Below, piece after piece: positions 46,695 through 58,944 of a DNA stretch of 64,000 nucleotides; position 1 is the first letter of the stretch; the number at the start of each line of letters is the position of its first letter. Source of the stretch: Liolophura sinensis. Its lineage: Eukaryota; Mollusca; Polyplacophora; Chitonida; Chitonidae. The stretch spans positions 13,077,338 to 13,141,337 of the forward strand of contig NC_088302.1 in NCBI RefSeq assembly GCF_032854445.1. Direction: 5' to 3'. A program made the position numbers and the translations under genes. Below the pieces are notes generated by a model that made no database searches, was not told the DNA's origin, and was given only the letters and a program-made list of their open reading frames with translations.

Positions 46695-49600
46695 TCACCC
46701 TCGCATCAACTCTTTCCATTCCACATCGCCGAATTCGGCGGTAGTTATTTCTAAATCGCCAGTACCTTCGTTGAAAACAAAAGTAGCAAAAGCGGCTTCA
46801 CCTTCAGCTAACAGTGAATCAATCGATGTATTATCGAGCTGCTTCAGGGCTTCACTAAGTGGAACAGTGCCACTTCCTTCCACAGTCTGCAGACAGTTAT
46901 CACTGTTGTCAGCCGTATTTTCACTGTTCGCAATTGCACTATCTTGATTAACAGGGGACAAACAACTATTTTGGCAAAACTGAGCTGCCAAGTCTTTCTC
47001 CCCAGAGGCAGCGTTTTCTGTACTTGCCTTGGAACTCCTTGTTACCACTTCACCAGATGTGTTATCTGCACTTTCCCCGGAAAATGCTGACATCCTCTGA
47101 GAAGAATCTTGTGATACCACCTGACCAGCAGTGTTATCCGCGCATGGCTGGGTATCTGTCGACAACACTTTACCAGAGGTTTTACCAGTGCAAGTTTGGG
47201 AACCTGCTGATACTGGCTGGCCACTGGTGTTATCTGTGCAAGCATCGGAACCTGTCTCCGCTTGACGACTAGAGTCATCCTTTCCTGCTTCTGAATTGTC
47301 GACTGTTATTGTTCTAGTTCTAGGAAGTGTGGGGTTTTCCTTCACTCCTAGATTTTCTACTGCCCCAACCGGTTCATCGTCATCGCTTTCATCTATGACA
47401 ATGCACTCAGCTTGGATACGGTGTGGGAGAAGCATTCCGGGCGACAACTCTTTGGGCAAAGGCTCAGAAACCTGTTCTCGTGGAGGAGTTTTGTTTCGAT
47501 CAGACGGTTTCAACGCAAAGCACGAAAACGTCCCTGATTCATGCAACACTGGCTTCTGGTCACCTATGGTTTCCGGCAGTTTCATTAACGAAGCTGCCTG
47601 TTGTCTGAATGCCTTATCCGACGTCTTGCGAAAAGCAGTTCCTACGTTTGCCTGAGAGTACTTTATCTCTTGTTCAGGGTTTATGGCTTCCCCAGAGTGA
47701 CGCATAGGTTTTGCCGCAGAGGATATACCTTTCTTCGTTGTAACATTAGTAACTGAAGACATCCTTGGAGCTGGCCGAGTGCTTGGTACACTCGGTGCAC
47801 TACAGTTTAAAGCACACCGAAGACTCGGGAATTGGCTCTGAGGGGACAGAAACCTTTCGGTATTTGGTGCAAAGCTGTCTTGTGGTATAACATTTGAAAC
47901 TGGTGGCCTCTGTACATGGTTTACAGCTGATCTGATACTCTGCATACAGGGCACTGAGTTCTGCGGTAGGCTCAAATCTGTTGCTGGCGAGTGCTGCAAA
48001 TGATTCATTGGGGGAATGAATCTTTGGGTATTGGGTACTGAGTTCTGTGGTGGGCTCAAATCTGTTGCTGGAGAGTGCTGCAAATGATTCTTTGGGGGAA
48101 TGAATCTTTGGGTATTGGGTACTGAGTTCTGTGGTGGGCTCAAATCTGTTGCTGGAGAGTGCTGCAAATGATTCTTTGGGGGAATGAATCTTTGAATACT
48201 GGGTACCGAGTTATGTGCTGGGCTCAAATCTGTTGCTGGTGAGTGCTGCAGATGATTCTTTGGGAGAATGAACCTTTGGGTACTGGGTACCGAGTTATGT
48301 GGTGGGCTCAAATCTGTTGCTGATGAGTGCTGCAGATGATTCTTTGGGGGAATGAACCTTTGGGTACAGGGTACCGAGTTATGTGGTGGGCTCAAATCTA
48401 TTGCTGGTGAGGGCTGCAAACGATTCACTGGGGGAATGAATCTTTGGGTACTGGGTACCGAGTTATGTGGTGGGCTCAAATCTATTGCTGGTGAGGGCTG
48501 CAAACGATTCACTGGGGGAATGAATCTTTGGGTACTGGGTACTGAGTTCTGAGGTAGGCTCAGGTTTGTTGCTGGTGAGCGCTGAAAATGATTCATAGGG
48601 GAAATGAAATTTGGGGTACTGAGTACGGAATTCTGCAGTGGGTTCACACTTGTTACTAGTGAGCTCTGCGAATCATTCACTGGGGGGACGAAACTTTGGG
48701 TACCTGCAACAGAGCTCTCAAAGGAGTTAAGATTTGCTATGGGTAAGTTCTGAGAGCACTTCTGTGGATATCCCCATTCAGAATTCTGACTGTCATCCCT
48801 GCACGGATCAACGGTGACTTTTTTCGACGAATCAAATGGTTGATCCCTAAATTCTGACTCGGACAGAAAAGTACTGGAGATATCTGGGCTATCTGAATGT
48901 CCCCTGTCTTCAGATTTTGCGTAAGCTATGGCATTAGTATCAGCACTCGCTTGGGGAGGTGCAGCATACGTGCTGCACGGCATATTTGGTTTGTAGCCAG
49001 TAACATGATCAGGTTTACCAACGGTAGACACAGTGGTTTCTAGAGCTGACAAATGTGACCTACCTGAAGTCACTCGATGGACACTGGGACTTTCTGATGG
49101 TACCGGGAACACAGGTTTGGATGACATATTTGTTGGGCTCTCACTCTTGTTACGTATGCGTAGATATTGGTCAGACCTTGTATAACGTTGGCAGATCGGG
49201 CAATCTTTCCCACCATTAACAATCCTGCACAATGCCAGTTTGTTTTGGAAATATACCTTTAAGAGTTTAATCTCCTCTACAGGTTTGACTATGGACAACA
49301 AATGCTTGATTACAGGTGGAGAAAGGCATACCACATTGTGTTTCAAGCGCAAGTTCCTTATTGCTGGTATTAATTTCGGCAGATACTTCAATGCCAAACT
49401 TACTGCCGAGAACACCAATCGGTGATACGTCTTTTCATCACTGCCTTTGGGCCATTCTTGAATGCCAGCTTCTCGCTGAGGACTAAGCAGCACTGGTGTT
49501 ACAGACATTGCCAGGTGACCTTGGACAAACTGTGGTGGCACGAGCTTGTTCGCAGTATTGTACTTTTGAGCTGACGACAGTTGATTTCTCGCTGACATGT

Positions 49601-50381
49601 CACACTGGGATTCTGGCGTACTGGTGACAGTCAGGTAACACTGACCCTGTATACGCATACCTTCCTGGATGCCATTCAACTGAACAGAATAAGGCTGACC
49701 ATTTTTGTCATGGCAGACTTTTTTAGCAGGCGGGATTTCTAGTCCAGGAGTATCCTGGGCAGATCGTTTTGGCATTTGATAGGAGGGTGAACATGTGCCC
49801 TTTTGTTGATAAGGATCCCAGCCAGTTACAGGCATGGTACTTGATACTCGTGGCATTTTCATGCAGGAAGGCTTGCTTTGAAAACACTGACTTCCCCTTG
49901 AATATGCTGGCACTGAGCATGCTGTGCCAGCAGCACACTGTGCATTGGTGTATGTTAGCCCCTGAGTGTGCTGGCTAGTTAATAAACTCTGAGAACTGAC
50001 TGGGTACTGGCTGTTGAGTGGGAATGAACTGTTTGGTGGGCACGTGCGGTTCGGTGGACACGGGATATCAAGTTGGCTCATACTGTTGGATGAGTAAGGA
50101 TACATTGGTGATGCTATATCATGAGAATTTGGGCCCGAAGGCATAACAGCACAGTTTGAAATAGGTGCAGAACAAGGATTCTTCTGTGGTATGTTGCTGG
50201 ATGGGTACATACTGCATGGGTAGCCGGGTGGGTACGCCTTAGGGTTATAAGCCATCGCAGTGTTTGTACCGATGGTTGGATTGCTGCCAGTAGGTGTCCG
50301 TTCATTCAAAGGATTCCAAGGCCTGGTTTGTGGCAAGATAGCCCGGCTTCCCTGGGAGCCCCTCATCTGATGTGGGTACAT
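46695..50381 (-). CDS. Large repetitive, SIM-containing nuclear-type protein (main exon), unknown family
   Basis: A single 3.7-kb open frame runs from an in-frame stop at 50421-50423 to TGA at 46695. The first ATG is at 50381, giving 1228 residues. A strong acceptor (CTTTTCTTTGTTGCAG, exon from 50434) shows that at least one upstream exon exists to the right. Residue numbers here count from 50414. Residues 1-310 are Pro/Ser/Asn/Tyr-rich, with a possible nuclear signal PKRSAQ...IPPAKK (215-232). Residues ~319-420 are predicted helical and more conserved-looking, with ALKYLPKLIPAIRNLR, EIKLLKVYFQNKLALC and CPICQRYTRSDQYLRIR. Residues 596-819 are eight 28-residue repeats (SVPSTQRFIPP type) with diverged flanking units. 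VIDESDDDE (1006-1014) fits a SUMO-interaction motif. The tail is acidic, with Thr/Ser-Gly repeats (ADNTSGEVV). A transcription- or chromatin-related adaptor is plausible; the family is not recognised. Confidence 0.8.
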   Translation of the reverse strand: MYPHQMRGSQGSRAILPQTRPWNPLNERTPTGSNPTIGTNTAMAYNPKAYPPGYPCSMYPSSNIPQKNPCSAPISNCAVMPSGPNSHDIASPMYPYSSNSMSQLDIPCPPNRTCPPNSSFPLNSQYPVSSQSLLTSQHTQGLTYTNAQCAAGTACSVPAYSRGSQCFQSKPSCMKMPRVSSTMPVTGWDPYQQKGTCSPSYQMPKRSAQDTPGLEIPPAKKVCHDKNGQPYSVQLNGIQEGMRIQGQCYLTVTSTPESQCDMSARNQLSSAQKYNTANKLVPPQFVQGHLAMSVTPVLLSPQREAGIQEWPKGSDEKTYHRLVFSAVSLALKYLPKLIPAIRNLRLKHNVVCLSPPVIKHLLSIVKPVEEIKLLKVYFQNKLALCRIVNGGKDCPICQRYTRSDQYLRIRNKSESPTNMSSKPVFPVPSESPSVHRVTSGRSHLSALETTVSTVGKPDHVTGYKPNMPCSTYAAPPQASADTNAIAYAKSEDRGHSDSPDISSTFLSESEFRDQPFDSSKKVTVDPCRDDSQNSEWGYPQKCSQNLPIANLNSFESSVAGTQSFVPPVNDSQSSLVTSVNPLQNSVLSTPNFISPMNHFQRSPATNLSLPQNSVPSTQRFIPPVNRLQPSPAIDLSPPHNSVPSTQRFIPPVNRLQPSPAIDLSPPHNSVPCTQRFIPPKNHLQHSSATDLSPPHNSVPSTQRFILPKNHLQHSPATDLSPAHNSVPSIQRFIPPKNHLQHSPATDLSPPQNSVPNTQRFIPPKNHLQHSPATDLSPPQNSVPNTQRFIPPMNHLQHSPATDLSLPQNSVPCMQSIRSAVNHVQRPPVSNVIPQDSFAPNTERFLSPQSQFPSLRCALNCSAPSVPSTRPAPRMSSVTNVTTKKGISSAAKPMRHSGEAINPEQEIKYSQANVGTAFRKTSDKAFRQQAASLMKLPETIGDQKPVLHESGTFSCFALKPSDRNKTPPREQVSEPLPKELSPGMLLPHRIQAECIVIDESDDDEPVGAVENLGVKENPTLPRTRTITVDNSEAGKDDSSRQAETGSDACTDNTSGQPVSAGSQTCTGKTSGKVLSTDTQPCADNTAGQVVSQDSSQRMSAFSGESADNTSGEVVTRSSKASTENAASGEKDLAAQFCQNSCLSPVNQDSAIANSENTADNSDNCLQTVEGSGTVPLSEALKQLDNTSIDSLLAEGEAAFATFVFNEGTGDLEITTAEFGDVEWKELMRG
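47958..48629 (-). repeat. Coding minisatellite: 8 x 84 bp (28 residues)
   Basis: Units are exactly 84 bp, so the reading frame is kept. Adjacent units are nearly identical, with residue changes confined to a few positions (VNRLQP versus KNHLQH). Diverged units extend on both sides (about 47875-48710). Confidence 0.95.
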
Positions 50382-50434
50382 GGAGCTGACTGGATAATAC
50401 CTGTCCACTGTCAATGATTCTTAGATGCCCAAGT

Positions 50435-51635
50435 CTGCAACAAAGAAAAGTCTTATTTGCAACACGACAACAGTAAATGAGGATGGGTGGAGGAATGGGG
50501 ATATAATTTTTTCTGATAAAGCTGAATGGCAAGCGATAATACAGGGGTACACTATCCAGAGTGTTAACCAATCAGATACTTAGTCTCATTTGCATATGCT
50601 TTCCAGGGATTCATACATAACAGATATTCTTACTACTGGTAGTAAAATTGATTGAAAATTGGATATGCACTGAAATACACTCAATATTACATGCCCAAAT
50701 CTTTGGAGTAAACTAATTTTGTCCTTCAAGTTGCAGATACAATGATATATTCAACTTGCTTTTAGTCATCTATATTATTCCATGTGGAGAATTTTTTTTT
50801 TCTTTTTTTTTAATTTAAAAATGCACGTTTGTTGCAGTGCAGTAAGAATAGCCAGTATGATTGTATATCTTCAGACAGTTCCAAACTCTTACCCAAAGAG
50901 GAACTTTGAGTAACAGGTACATTCAAACAATGTAACATGGCTCTCTCAAAACTAAGAACTATGCCAGAGTCACTGGTGCATGAAGGTGGACACCTATAGC
51001 AGTGATAACACTTACACTGTAAACCTTATGCTCAAATGAAGAGCCAGTGGCCAACAATTAGATTTCAGATGACACTGGGAGTGCTTGATGACATACAATT
51101 GTACAAGACAAAATTAGAGTTAAACGTCAGTTATTCTGTCTTTTGTCAAAAACATCCATTTTCTATTCCATGCACTATCACTAATGGTTAGACTGATGAA
51201 TAGGTATACAATGTACATGATGACAAAGGGGCTCACCAGGAGACCAACTTCTTGGCAACCTGCCAGCTAACACCTAATGGAAAAGAGGATGTTTAGGACT
51301 GGTCATACAGGTTTTCCTCTAGTTTTGTCCCATTCAGCAGGGACAGCACCAGCTGTGTCAGATACAGCCCCAGAAGTCCACTGTGGGAAGCCACATTAAC
51401 CCTGGGATCTCAGTAGTGTAGACCTACATGTACCATCATATAACAAAAGGACTACAGCATAAAGAGTAAAACCAGAGCAATGATGGCAATATCTGATACT
51501 GAAATGCACCTACTGTGCAGACAGGAAACTTTGTAACAGCTTTTCCTACAATCCATCTAAATACTTGGCTTTGGGGGTGGGGTGAGGCAAGGGTGGGGTA
51601 AATCCAAGGTCAATCTTGGGTTGGGTCACACATAA
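50435..51635 (-). other. Probable intron of the large minus-strand gene, first part
   Basis: The acceptor at 50435-50436 makes this intronic if the upstream exon lies to the right. I see no other gene in it. Confidence 0.4.
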
Positions 51636-51639
51636 GATC

Positions 51640-51840
51640 TTAAAAGAGGAAGTTGTAGCTTCCTCCCTTGGCGTTCAGCACTATGGGGATAGTGCAAGGA
51701 CTGAGTTGACCCATATCAGAATAATAATTCGGGCAGGGCAGCGTACTTGCACATTACAGGCACTACAATGACTCCGTCCGTCATCATATGACTCAAAAAA
51801 CTGTTAAGTATGACATTAAACCCCAAGCACACACTCACTT
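51640..51840 (+). mobile_element. SINE family Y, opposite orientation
   Basis: The plus strand reads body to tail: AAGAGGAAGTTGTAGCTTCC, GTCATCATATGACTCAAAAA, CTGTTAAGTATGACATTAAA. This is the reverse complement of 32715-32940. Confidence 0.65.
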
Positions 51841-51849
51841 TAACTACTC

Positions 51850-54535
51850 GAATGTAACAGTGCTAATAATTTAAATAACAATACAAATAATCTGGGATAA
51901 TCATCGCTTGTATTGTTATTCAAGCTGGTAGACAGAACTACTGATAAACCCCACTGTCTAGATATTTTGCATTTAGTTAAATTTGCATTAAAATGCTGAA
52001 TTTTCTGGAAAAAGGTCAAAGACAAAAAAAACAATCCACTATAATTCTCCCGATAACTGTGAACAATTGCAACAGCCATGAACTAATTACATTACACCTA
52101 CATCTACATGCATGCCTCAGGCTAACCACTGAGTTAAGAGGGCACAACAAAAGCATGTTGGTAAAGTCTTCATCACATGAGAAATATGACAGCACAACTA
52201 ACAGCCTATCTAAGATCAATTACTTCACAGCATTTTCCTATCTCTATGAAACAATATATGTATGAGTTCCCAAAACACTTGACCTAATAGGACTGATCCA
52301 CAGTGATATCTCTGTCCAGTGCTTATCCCTAAACTGACAGTGGAATGGAAATGTATCTCTTCTTGATTATGTATCGAGTCACAGTAGCATATATGTGTAC
52401 ATGCATATTTACATGTATACTGTAGCAGTGAACTTACGTGCGCCACTTAACCACTGGTGAGTAATAAATCAAGTTTTAGACATTTTATGATTTAAAAAGA
52501 AACTTTTAGAATGTTTGAAAAGTACATAACTAAAAGGCATACAATAATTCTTGTAATTTTTCAGACAGATATTAGTAGTGTTGAAAGTAGAATATTACAG
52601 CCTTTTAGAAAAGTAAAGATATGAGTATGTTGTTCATTAGATGCTCTAACCATGTGAGAAAAAAGAAACTCAGTATTCCTGCTACTATTACATATATGCT
52701 GGCTAAAATGAGCAGACCAGGTGTCCCAAAAATAAGAAGAAATAGGGTATCAGAATTACAGCTTGACAGTTCTTACCAATACAGCTAAGTGGATGACAAA
52801 GGCAATCAGAAGCACATCTAACCTTCATACCAGGACTGGTCTTCCAGGAACCCTCATTTCACTCTCGTTGACTATTATGAGGGTTAATGGATGACACTTC
52901 ATCACATAAAGGCGACCTGATCCATTATTCTACCCTAGAACATGCACATGTGTCTGTCGCATTCAGATCTGTTAAAAACCCCACATGTATCTGCCTTCAC
53001 AAAATGTTTCATAATGGCTTTCAACCCAATGCCAGCAGCCTACACATCAGACCATCAACCCTCTATGCCTTGGGGTTTCATACCTTGTCTGAGGACAGTA
53101 ACAAGAGTGATTAGGCCATTACAGACTTGATGACGTTTAATGGATTGTTCTGTATAAGTAGCACTGCTATTACTATCCCAAAGTACAATGCACGCTTGCA
53201 GATATTGGGCTGATGAATGCAGCATCAATACAACAGAGGATTCACAGTTATGCAAAATGTCAAAGAGACAGCCTTTGATATGATGCCATCCTCATCAGAA
53301 CATCATGACATGTTGAGCTTGGAGACACAAAGAGTTCGCCTACTGTGGCTGCCATGCATCTCCCCTTGCATCCTGCCATCAACCATAAACACCACCTTAT
53401 TAAATGCAATTGTTCAGCATTGAGAAGAATCCATGACTAACATTCCACTCAACGCCAGTTAACTGTTTCCAGCAAAACCTAGTCATCTGGGTAAACAACC
53501 TCCACCTCCTATAAAAGACATATGCCATTAAAGACATGTCTTTGTGAGCAATACAACTACATGTACCATGACATTTAAATATTTAAACCTTTTTGAATTT
53601 CATCAGGCCTCAGCACTCAGATATTTTTAGAGAACAACCTTCAATTTATTTTCTTATCAAGCGTTAAGCTCAACAAACACATTTTAATGTCAAAGCCATT
53701 TTTGAAATTTCTGACTTTCTATCAGTTAAGGTATGTCAGGTACATATGGTGTGTTGTCTTCTTGTGACAAAGTTTATATATGGAAACACTGTGAAGACTA
53801 GAATCCATTCCAGGAGTATATCTCAGTTAATTACTGGTAGCTTCCATTCAACATACTAGAACTAATGCCATACACATATTTACACATGACATCATATAGC
53901 AAGAGGTATATGTACCGTATATATAGTTTACAGATCTACGACGTCTCCCTCTAAGGACAATTCTCCATTTGCCCCATAGACATTTTCCCCAGGAGATTCC
54001 CTCTAAGGGAAATTCCCCCTACGAACATTCTCCTCAAATACATAACCAGATAATAAGACAAATGATAGTGTGTTTGTATGTATGTATATTGTTTGTAAGC
54101 AGAATCAGCTGTATCTTCTGTTCACCACATTATTGGTTTTGCCAAATTAATCCATCAACTGTGACTCTGTTAATAATCTTGGGGGCTGCTGATACTTACG
54201 CAGCTGAAGTATGTACACTACAGGAAAACTATGACAGAAAGCTTAGATTCCATCAAGTGCAATATTCCACAACAGCTCCACAGATTCAAGATTTACACAT
54301 TGTTACATACACATATACATTTGTTTTTCCAAACTGTGCAAAAAAACTAATGCATCGTATACAGTGTTAAACTGCAACAAACTTCATCAAACGGGAACAA
54401 AAAAATAGCGTTCTTTTATTGTATTGGGTTGAAATATCCGAAGGGTAAAATGTCTGTTGGGGGAAGTACATAATACACAGCTCAATCTCTTAGAACATTC
54501 TCCATGTTATTTCCCAAAGTACTGTCTGCACATTC
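51850..54535. other. Gene-free spacer (possibly intron)
   Basis: No supportable feature. The 133-codon frame at 53969-54370 has no domain or splice context. Confidence 0.4.
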
Positions 54536-54544
54536 ATTCTCTGT

Positions 54545-54820
54545 ATATTTACTCATTTATTTATTTGATTGGTGTTTTACGCCGTACTCAAGAATATTTC
54601 AATTATACGATGGCGGCCAGCATTATGTTGGGAGGAAACTAGGCAGAGCCCGGGGAAAATCCACGACCATTCGCAGGTTGCTGTCAGACCTTCCCACTTA
54701 CAGCCAGAGAGGAAGCCAGCATGAGCTGGGCTTGAGCTCACAACGACCACATTGATGAGAGACTCCAGGGTCATTACGCTGCGCCAGCGCGCTATCCGAC
54801 TGAGCCACGGAGGCCCCCAT
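54545..54820 (-). mobile_element. SINE family X, full-length with target duplication
   Basis: Tail to head on the plus strand: TTATTTATTTGATTGGTGTT, ACGCCGTACTCAAGAATATT, CCAGCATTATGTTGGGAGGA, GAAGCCAGCATGAGCTGG, then the head. On the minus strand the head reads GGCCTCCGTGGCTCAGTCGG, a perfect fit to a tRNA box A (TGGCTCAGTCGG). ATTCTCTGT occurs at 54536-54544 and 54821-54829, a 9-bp target-site duplication showing a fairly recent insertion. Confidence 0.92.
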
Positions 54821-54829
54821 ATTCTCTGT

Positions 54830-55615
54830 TTAGGTATATGCCTCTATAAATATATCAAAGTATATTTGCTCAACCCTCAATAAACAAGTATATGTATGTA
54901 CGTGTCTGTAATTAACATAATTCCATAAAAAAAAAATATGTCAATACAAGGTGCCATAACACTGTTTTTATACTGCCTACAGGTTCTAACAGGTCCAATT
55001 CTTATTTAACCATTCATTTGCATCCACTGTCATCCCATGGATGTGTCACTTTGTGGCATACAGCTCCTGGCAGTTATGTTTTGTTTGTGCAGGTATGACA
55101 AATTATATACAGGGGTTAGCATACTAGTTATGTAAATTGAGCTGATTAATATGCAAATTACTGAAAACACAGATCCATGACATGGTACTACGTACAGAGT
55201 CATAAGGACCATCTCTGCACATCTTCATGAATTGCTCTTTCATTAGTGAGAACACATGGGTGTTTAATACTTACGTAACGTCTTTCACCAAATGAGCTTT
55301 AATAGCTTTATGTAATCCTTGCATGCTCTTCTTAATGGAGGATGTAAATCAGTGTTATGCAAAACCCACTTATCCAGAGGCTGTGAACAGCACAGTGAGA
55401 CTCTTTAACCCACCCCGCCTCACTCTCTCCCCATCCCACATCACTTGCCACACATTTATCCAAACATCCTCTCCCTAGTTTTGACACCAGAAGTCAGCAC
55501 TTGACCCCTACTGGTTTATCTTTCACCATGAGCCAGCCATAAAAGGGTCATACATTAAATGGGTCAAAGGTCATGGATGTTTGTTCCTAGTCAAGGTCAG
55601 CTTATATTACATACA
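54830..55615. other. Gene-free spacer
   Basis: Nothing supportable. Confidence 0.4.
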
Positions 55616-55619
55616 CACA

Positions 55620-55875
55620 CCCGTGAGTGGGTGAGTGAGTAACATCGTACTTAACAATTATTCAGTCTTATTCAGTCACCGCAGGCAAGTAAGCCGTCCC
55701 GCTCGAACCATTATACTGATACAGATCAACCAGTCATTGCCCTATCCTTACTGCTGAATGCCAAGCGAGAAAGTTACAACTTTTAGGTGTGACCCGACTC
55801 ACGGACACTACCAACTATGATATCGGACACTCTACTACCTGTGCTACTGGGGCTGGTACACACACACCCACCATC
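55620..55875 (-). mobile_element. SINE family Y copy with tRNA-like end
   Basis: It has GTGAGTGGGTGAGTGAGTAA, ATCGTACTTAACAATTATTC and AAGTAAGCCGTCCCGCTCGA, then GGTGTGACCCGACTCACGGA. The minus strand of the right end carries TAGCACAGGTAGTAGAG, a weak box A-like match. It has an internal deletion compared with 32715-32940. Confidence 0.6.
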
Positions 55876-55879
55876 CTCT

Positions 55880-56480
55880 AGCACTATCCGGTGTGAACAC
55901 ACATCCTATCACCTACATATACGACAGATCCATGTCTTCGACCAGCATTCGGATCCCCGCTACATACACAAGCATGTGTGTGTATCGTAACCCTTAAGTA
56001 TCAATGTCACAATGTTTGGGGGGACAAATATTTTACCCAATGTCCAATGTTTCATCAGTGTCCATATACATTTCCATACTGAGGTAAAATTTCAATTTAA
56101 TTCTTTGTATGGTGAGGCAATCAATGTAAAATGTTGACAAAAGATTATACGCATCGCAACTGTCATCGTACTATGACAGCAATCAAGGTGTTGTATAGTC
56201 CGTGATTCGATTCTTTTCACCTAAATTACACATCAATCTCGCAAAATCAAATTGTGGACATGATACTGTGAGCAATCTGTGGTTTTTCTGTGGCTCCGTC
56301 AGTGACCTTATCTACAAGCAGTTGTGTTTCGCAACTTTATGGTCAGTCTGGTAGAATGGTCAATTTGGAAGCTTCTTTTAGCCATATGTTGACTTATTTA
56401 CAAGCACAGAGCCTCGTCCACTCAGCACATGTAGTTTGATGACATCACACCCAAGGCCTAACTGCAATATTGTTGCTTCC
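55880..56480. other. Gene-free spacer
   Basis: Nothing supportable. Confidence 0.4.
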
Positions 56481-56485
56481 ATGAA

Positions 56486-56581
56486 CTACAAGGTACTATC
56501 TCCATTGGTCTACAAGGTACTATCTCCATTGGTCTACAAGGTACTATCTCCATTGGTCTACAAGGTACTATCTCAGTGGGT
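56486..56581. repeat. 24-bp tandem array, 4 units
   Basis: CTACAAGGTACTATCTCCAT plus TGGT repeats at 56486, 56510, 56534 and 56558; the last unit diverges. Confidence 0.93.
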
Positions 56582-56589
56582 CAAACAAC

Positions 56590-58940
56590 GGCATTCTCCA
56601 TTGTGCTCCTCTTAGGTGAGAGCCTCCCACGTGAGAGCCTCCCACATGAGCCCCTTGTTTTGAGAGACAAATGTCCTGTTCAGGTATCCCAAAGTTTTAA
56701 AAGGGTATTTGAATACCCTCTGGTGTCATAACTGTACTAGGGAGCATGTCATTGGAAATACATGGGTATACTTTCCCCAGTTATAACTGACATTCACCAA
56801 ACCCCATAATGTCATGACACCTTTAGTGGATAGAAAAAGTGTTGTTATTCTGGCTTGTGATACAGTGCTGTGAACTGGAAACAAAAGTAGGGATACTTAC
56901 AAGTATATGTGCAGGGAAGTTCATATGCAGGAACAAACCTGATATGTTTCACCTTATGAACTTCATGCTACAACACATGATCTTACATGTAAATTAGGTC
57001 AAAGCTAGTGGTGTGAGCTGTGGCTTACTTGGGTTTACTCATCATAGCCATGCATGTACAATAATATCTGTGTGAAGGATAGCTGGTCAAGTGCTTGTTT
57101 TGAGCGGTTGGATTGTCCATCCCCAATTTCTTATGTAATCAAAATATTTGATCGTCTTTATGAAGAAAGAAACATTATAAACACTGCTTAATTAACATTA
57201 CGAAATTTAGGACACATTTATTAGATCAAAAGTAAGTTAAAGGTGGAAACAGGTATCTCAATACAAACTCTATTTCGCTAAGTTTGAAAACTAGTGATTT
57301 GCAAAGAAACTGGAAATGGGATTCCACTTTACTGCTGGTCAAAACTATCTGCTGGACAGGGTTTTTGAAGCAATTTCACATGCTGATCCAGTCTCTCCAG
57401 ATCTGATATGCTGACACAAACTGTTCTCCTGGCTGTTAATTTTAACAGAAGTATTAAAAAATAAATACATAAATAAATAAATGCACTATGATGAAAATGT
57501 TCATTTGTGAGTAAAATGCAGCTCACTGTTTAATAGGTGTGTTTGCACTGACCTACTATGCATTTTTCTCATACATATTGAAAACATGCATACAATGTTA
57601 TATATGTCTTATGGTAATGATCTAGGAATATTTGAGAATGGCCAAAGATACACGTATTTTGTGTACAGATAATGACTGTGGAAAATATGACCGAACTACC
57701 CTAAATGACCAAAACTTTTGTCCATGACCAGCTTGCCCATTTTTCCTGATTATGACAGTTGCATTGACTTTTGGTTTCAGGTTAGTGAATGGAGCAGTAC
57801 TAGTATTTCTCAAAGCTACTTTGATTCTGTGAAGAATGAAACAGATCCCACTCAACTTTCTGTACTATTGGTATGTAAGCACAAAGGTGAAGTGGAATCT
57901 GGGGAGGTAGCTCATTAAACTTGGTCAAAGTCTCAGGCTTGACTGAATCTTCCATCAAAGACACTCCATCATGCAAGGAGAGCTCATTAGCCAGGCCGAG
58001 AAAAAAGGAAGTTTTGAAAATTGAAGTTACTGACATATATTAGCAGTAAAATAAAGCTAGACAGTAGATACTTTGCCAATTTTTTTTTTTTTTTTTTACC
58101 AGGACACCTGGATGTCATGTTGATTTACATTCACATGTACCCTATGTGCCCTTACCTAAAAGCACTTTATATCTCCGCAACATTGCCGTGTTAGTTAAGG
58201 TCTCACTTAACTAAGTGCGCTTCAAGAAACTGCCCCCCTGGAATCCAATTAATGTTTGTGTTCTGGATGAACCTCTGATACTAAGAATTCCACACAGCCA
58301 ATGTTTATCCAGGAAATACCCATGTACATCTGGGTTTTGATTTATAATTTGAGAAGGTGAGAGATCAGAAGTAGGCGGCTGACTTGAAAGTAATTACGTC
58401 ACAATTATTATTGACTAAATGGTCAGAGCATACAAAGTAGACAGTTACAGGGACAGCAGTGGAAAGCTGTCTGCAACCTGCTGCTTGCCCTTTTTGAACA
58501 CCCTGGTACATGTAGGTGTGGTTTATTTTAAATAACCCAAAGCAAACAAACCAAATCATGCATAACTCTGATGCTAGCCTTATCAGGGAACATACATACA
58601 TGTACATGTCATGTATGTTGAATGACATGTTTATATTCAATGTCTGCATCTGGAAAACCCTAAAGTTATTTTCTCACAACATAACCAGTATTTGCATCCA
58701 AACATTTTCCCAAAATGCCAAACAAGAGCATAGATAACACTCTCCATGATGACAGTAGGGCACAGTGGCTATGGCACGCTATTTGTCACATTTCAAAACA
58801 GTATATGTGCTACACAATGTCGGATACTGTAATTCAACCTTTTGGCATGTTTGGACAGTGTTTATTCAAACATATTCTGAAGGCATTATTCAAACCAGAT
58901 TAGTTGTTATGACTGACATAGCACAGTCTACAAGTATACA
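56590..58940. other. Gene-free spacer with one element remnant
   Basis: It contains the right half of the GGTTTCATGAAGCG element (58160-58246) and a poly-T run (about 58080-58098). No gene is supported. Confidence 0.4.
58160..58246. mobile_element. GGTTTCATGAAGCG element, right-half copy
   Basis: TTTATATCTCCGCAACATTG, GTTAGTTAAGGTCTCACTTA, then ACTAAGTGCGCTTCAAGAAA match 30190-30262. Confidence 0.65.
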
Positions 58941-58944
58941 TATA

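Noticed and set aside
53969..54370. 133-codon frame before the SINE at 54545
   Set aside because: Low-information AT-rich composition, no family resemblance, no splice context.
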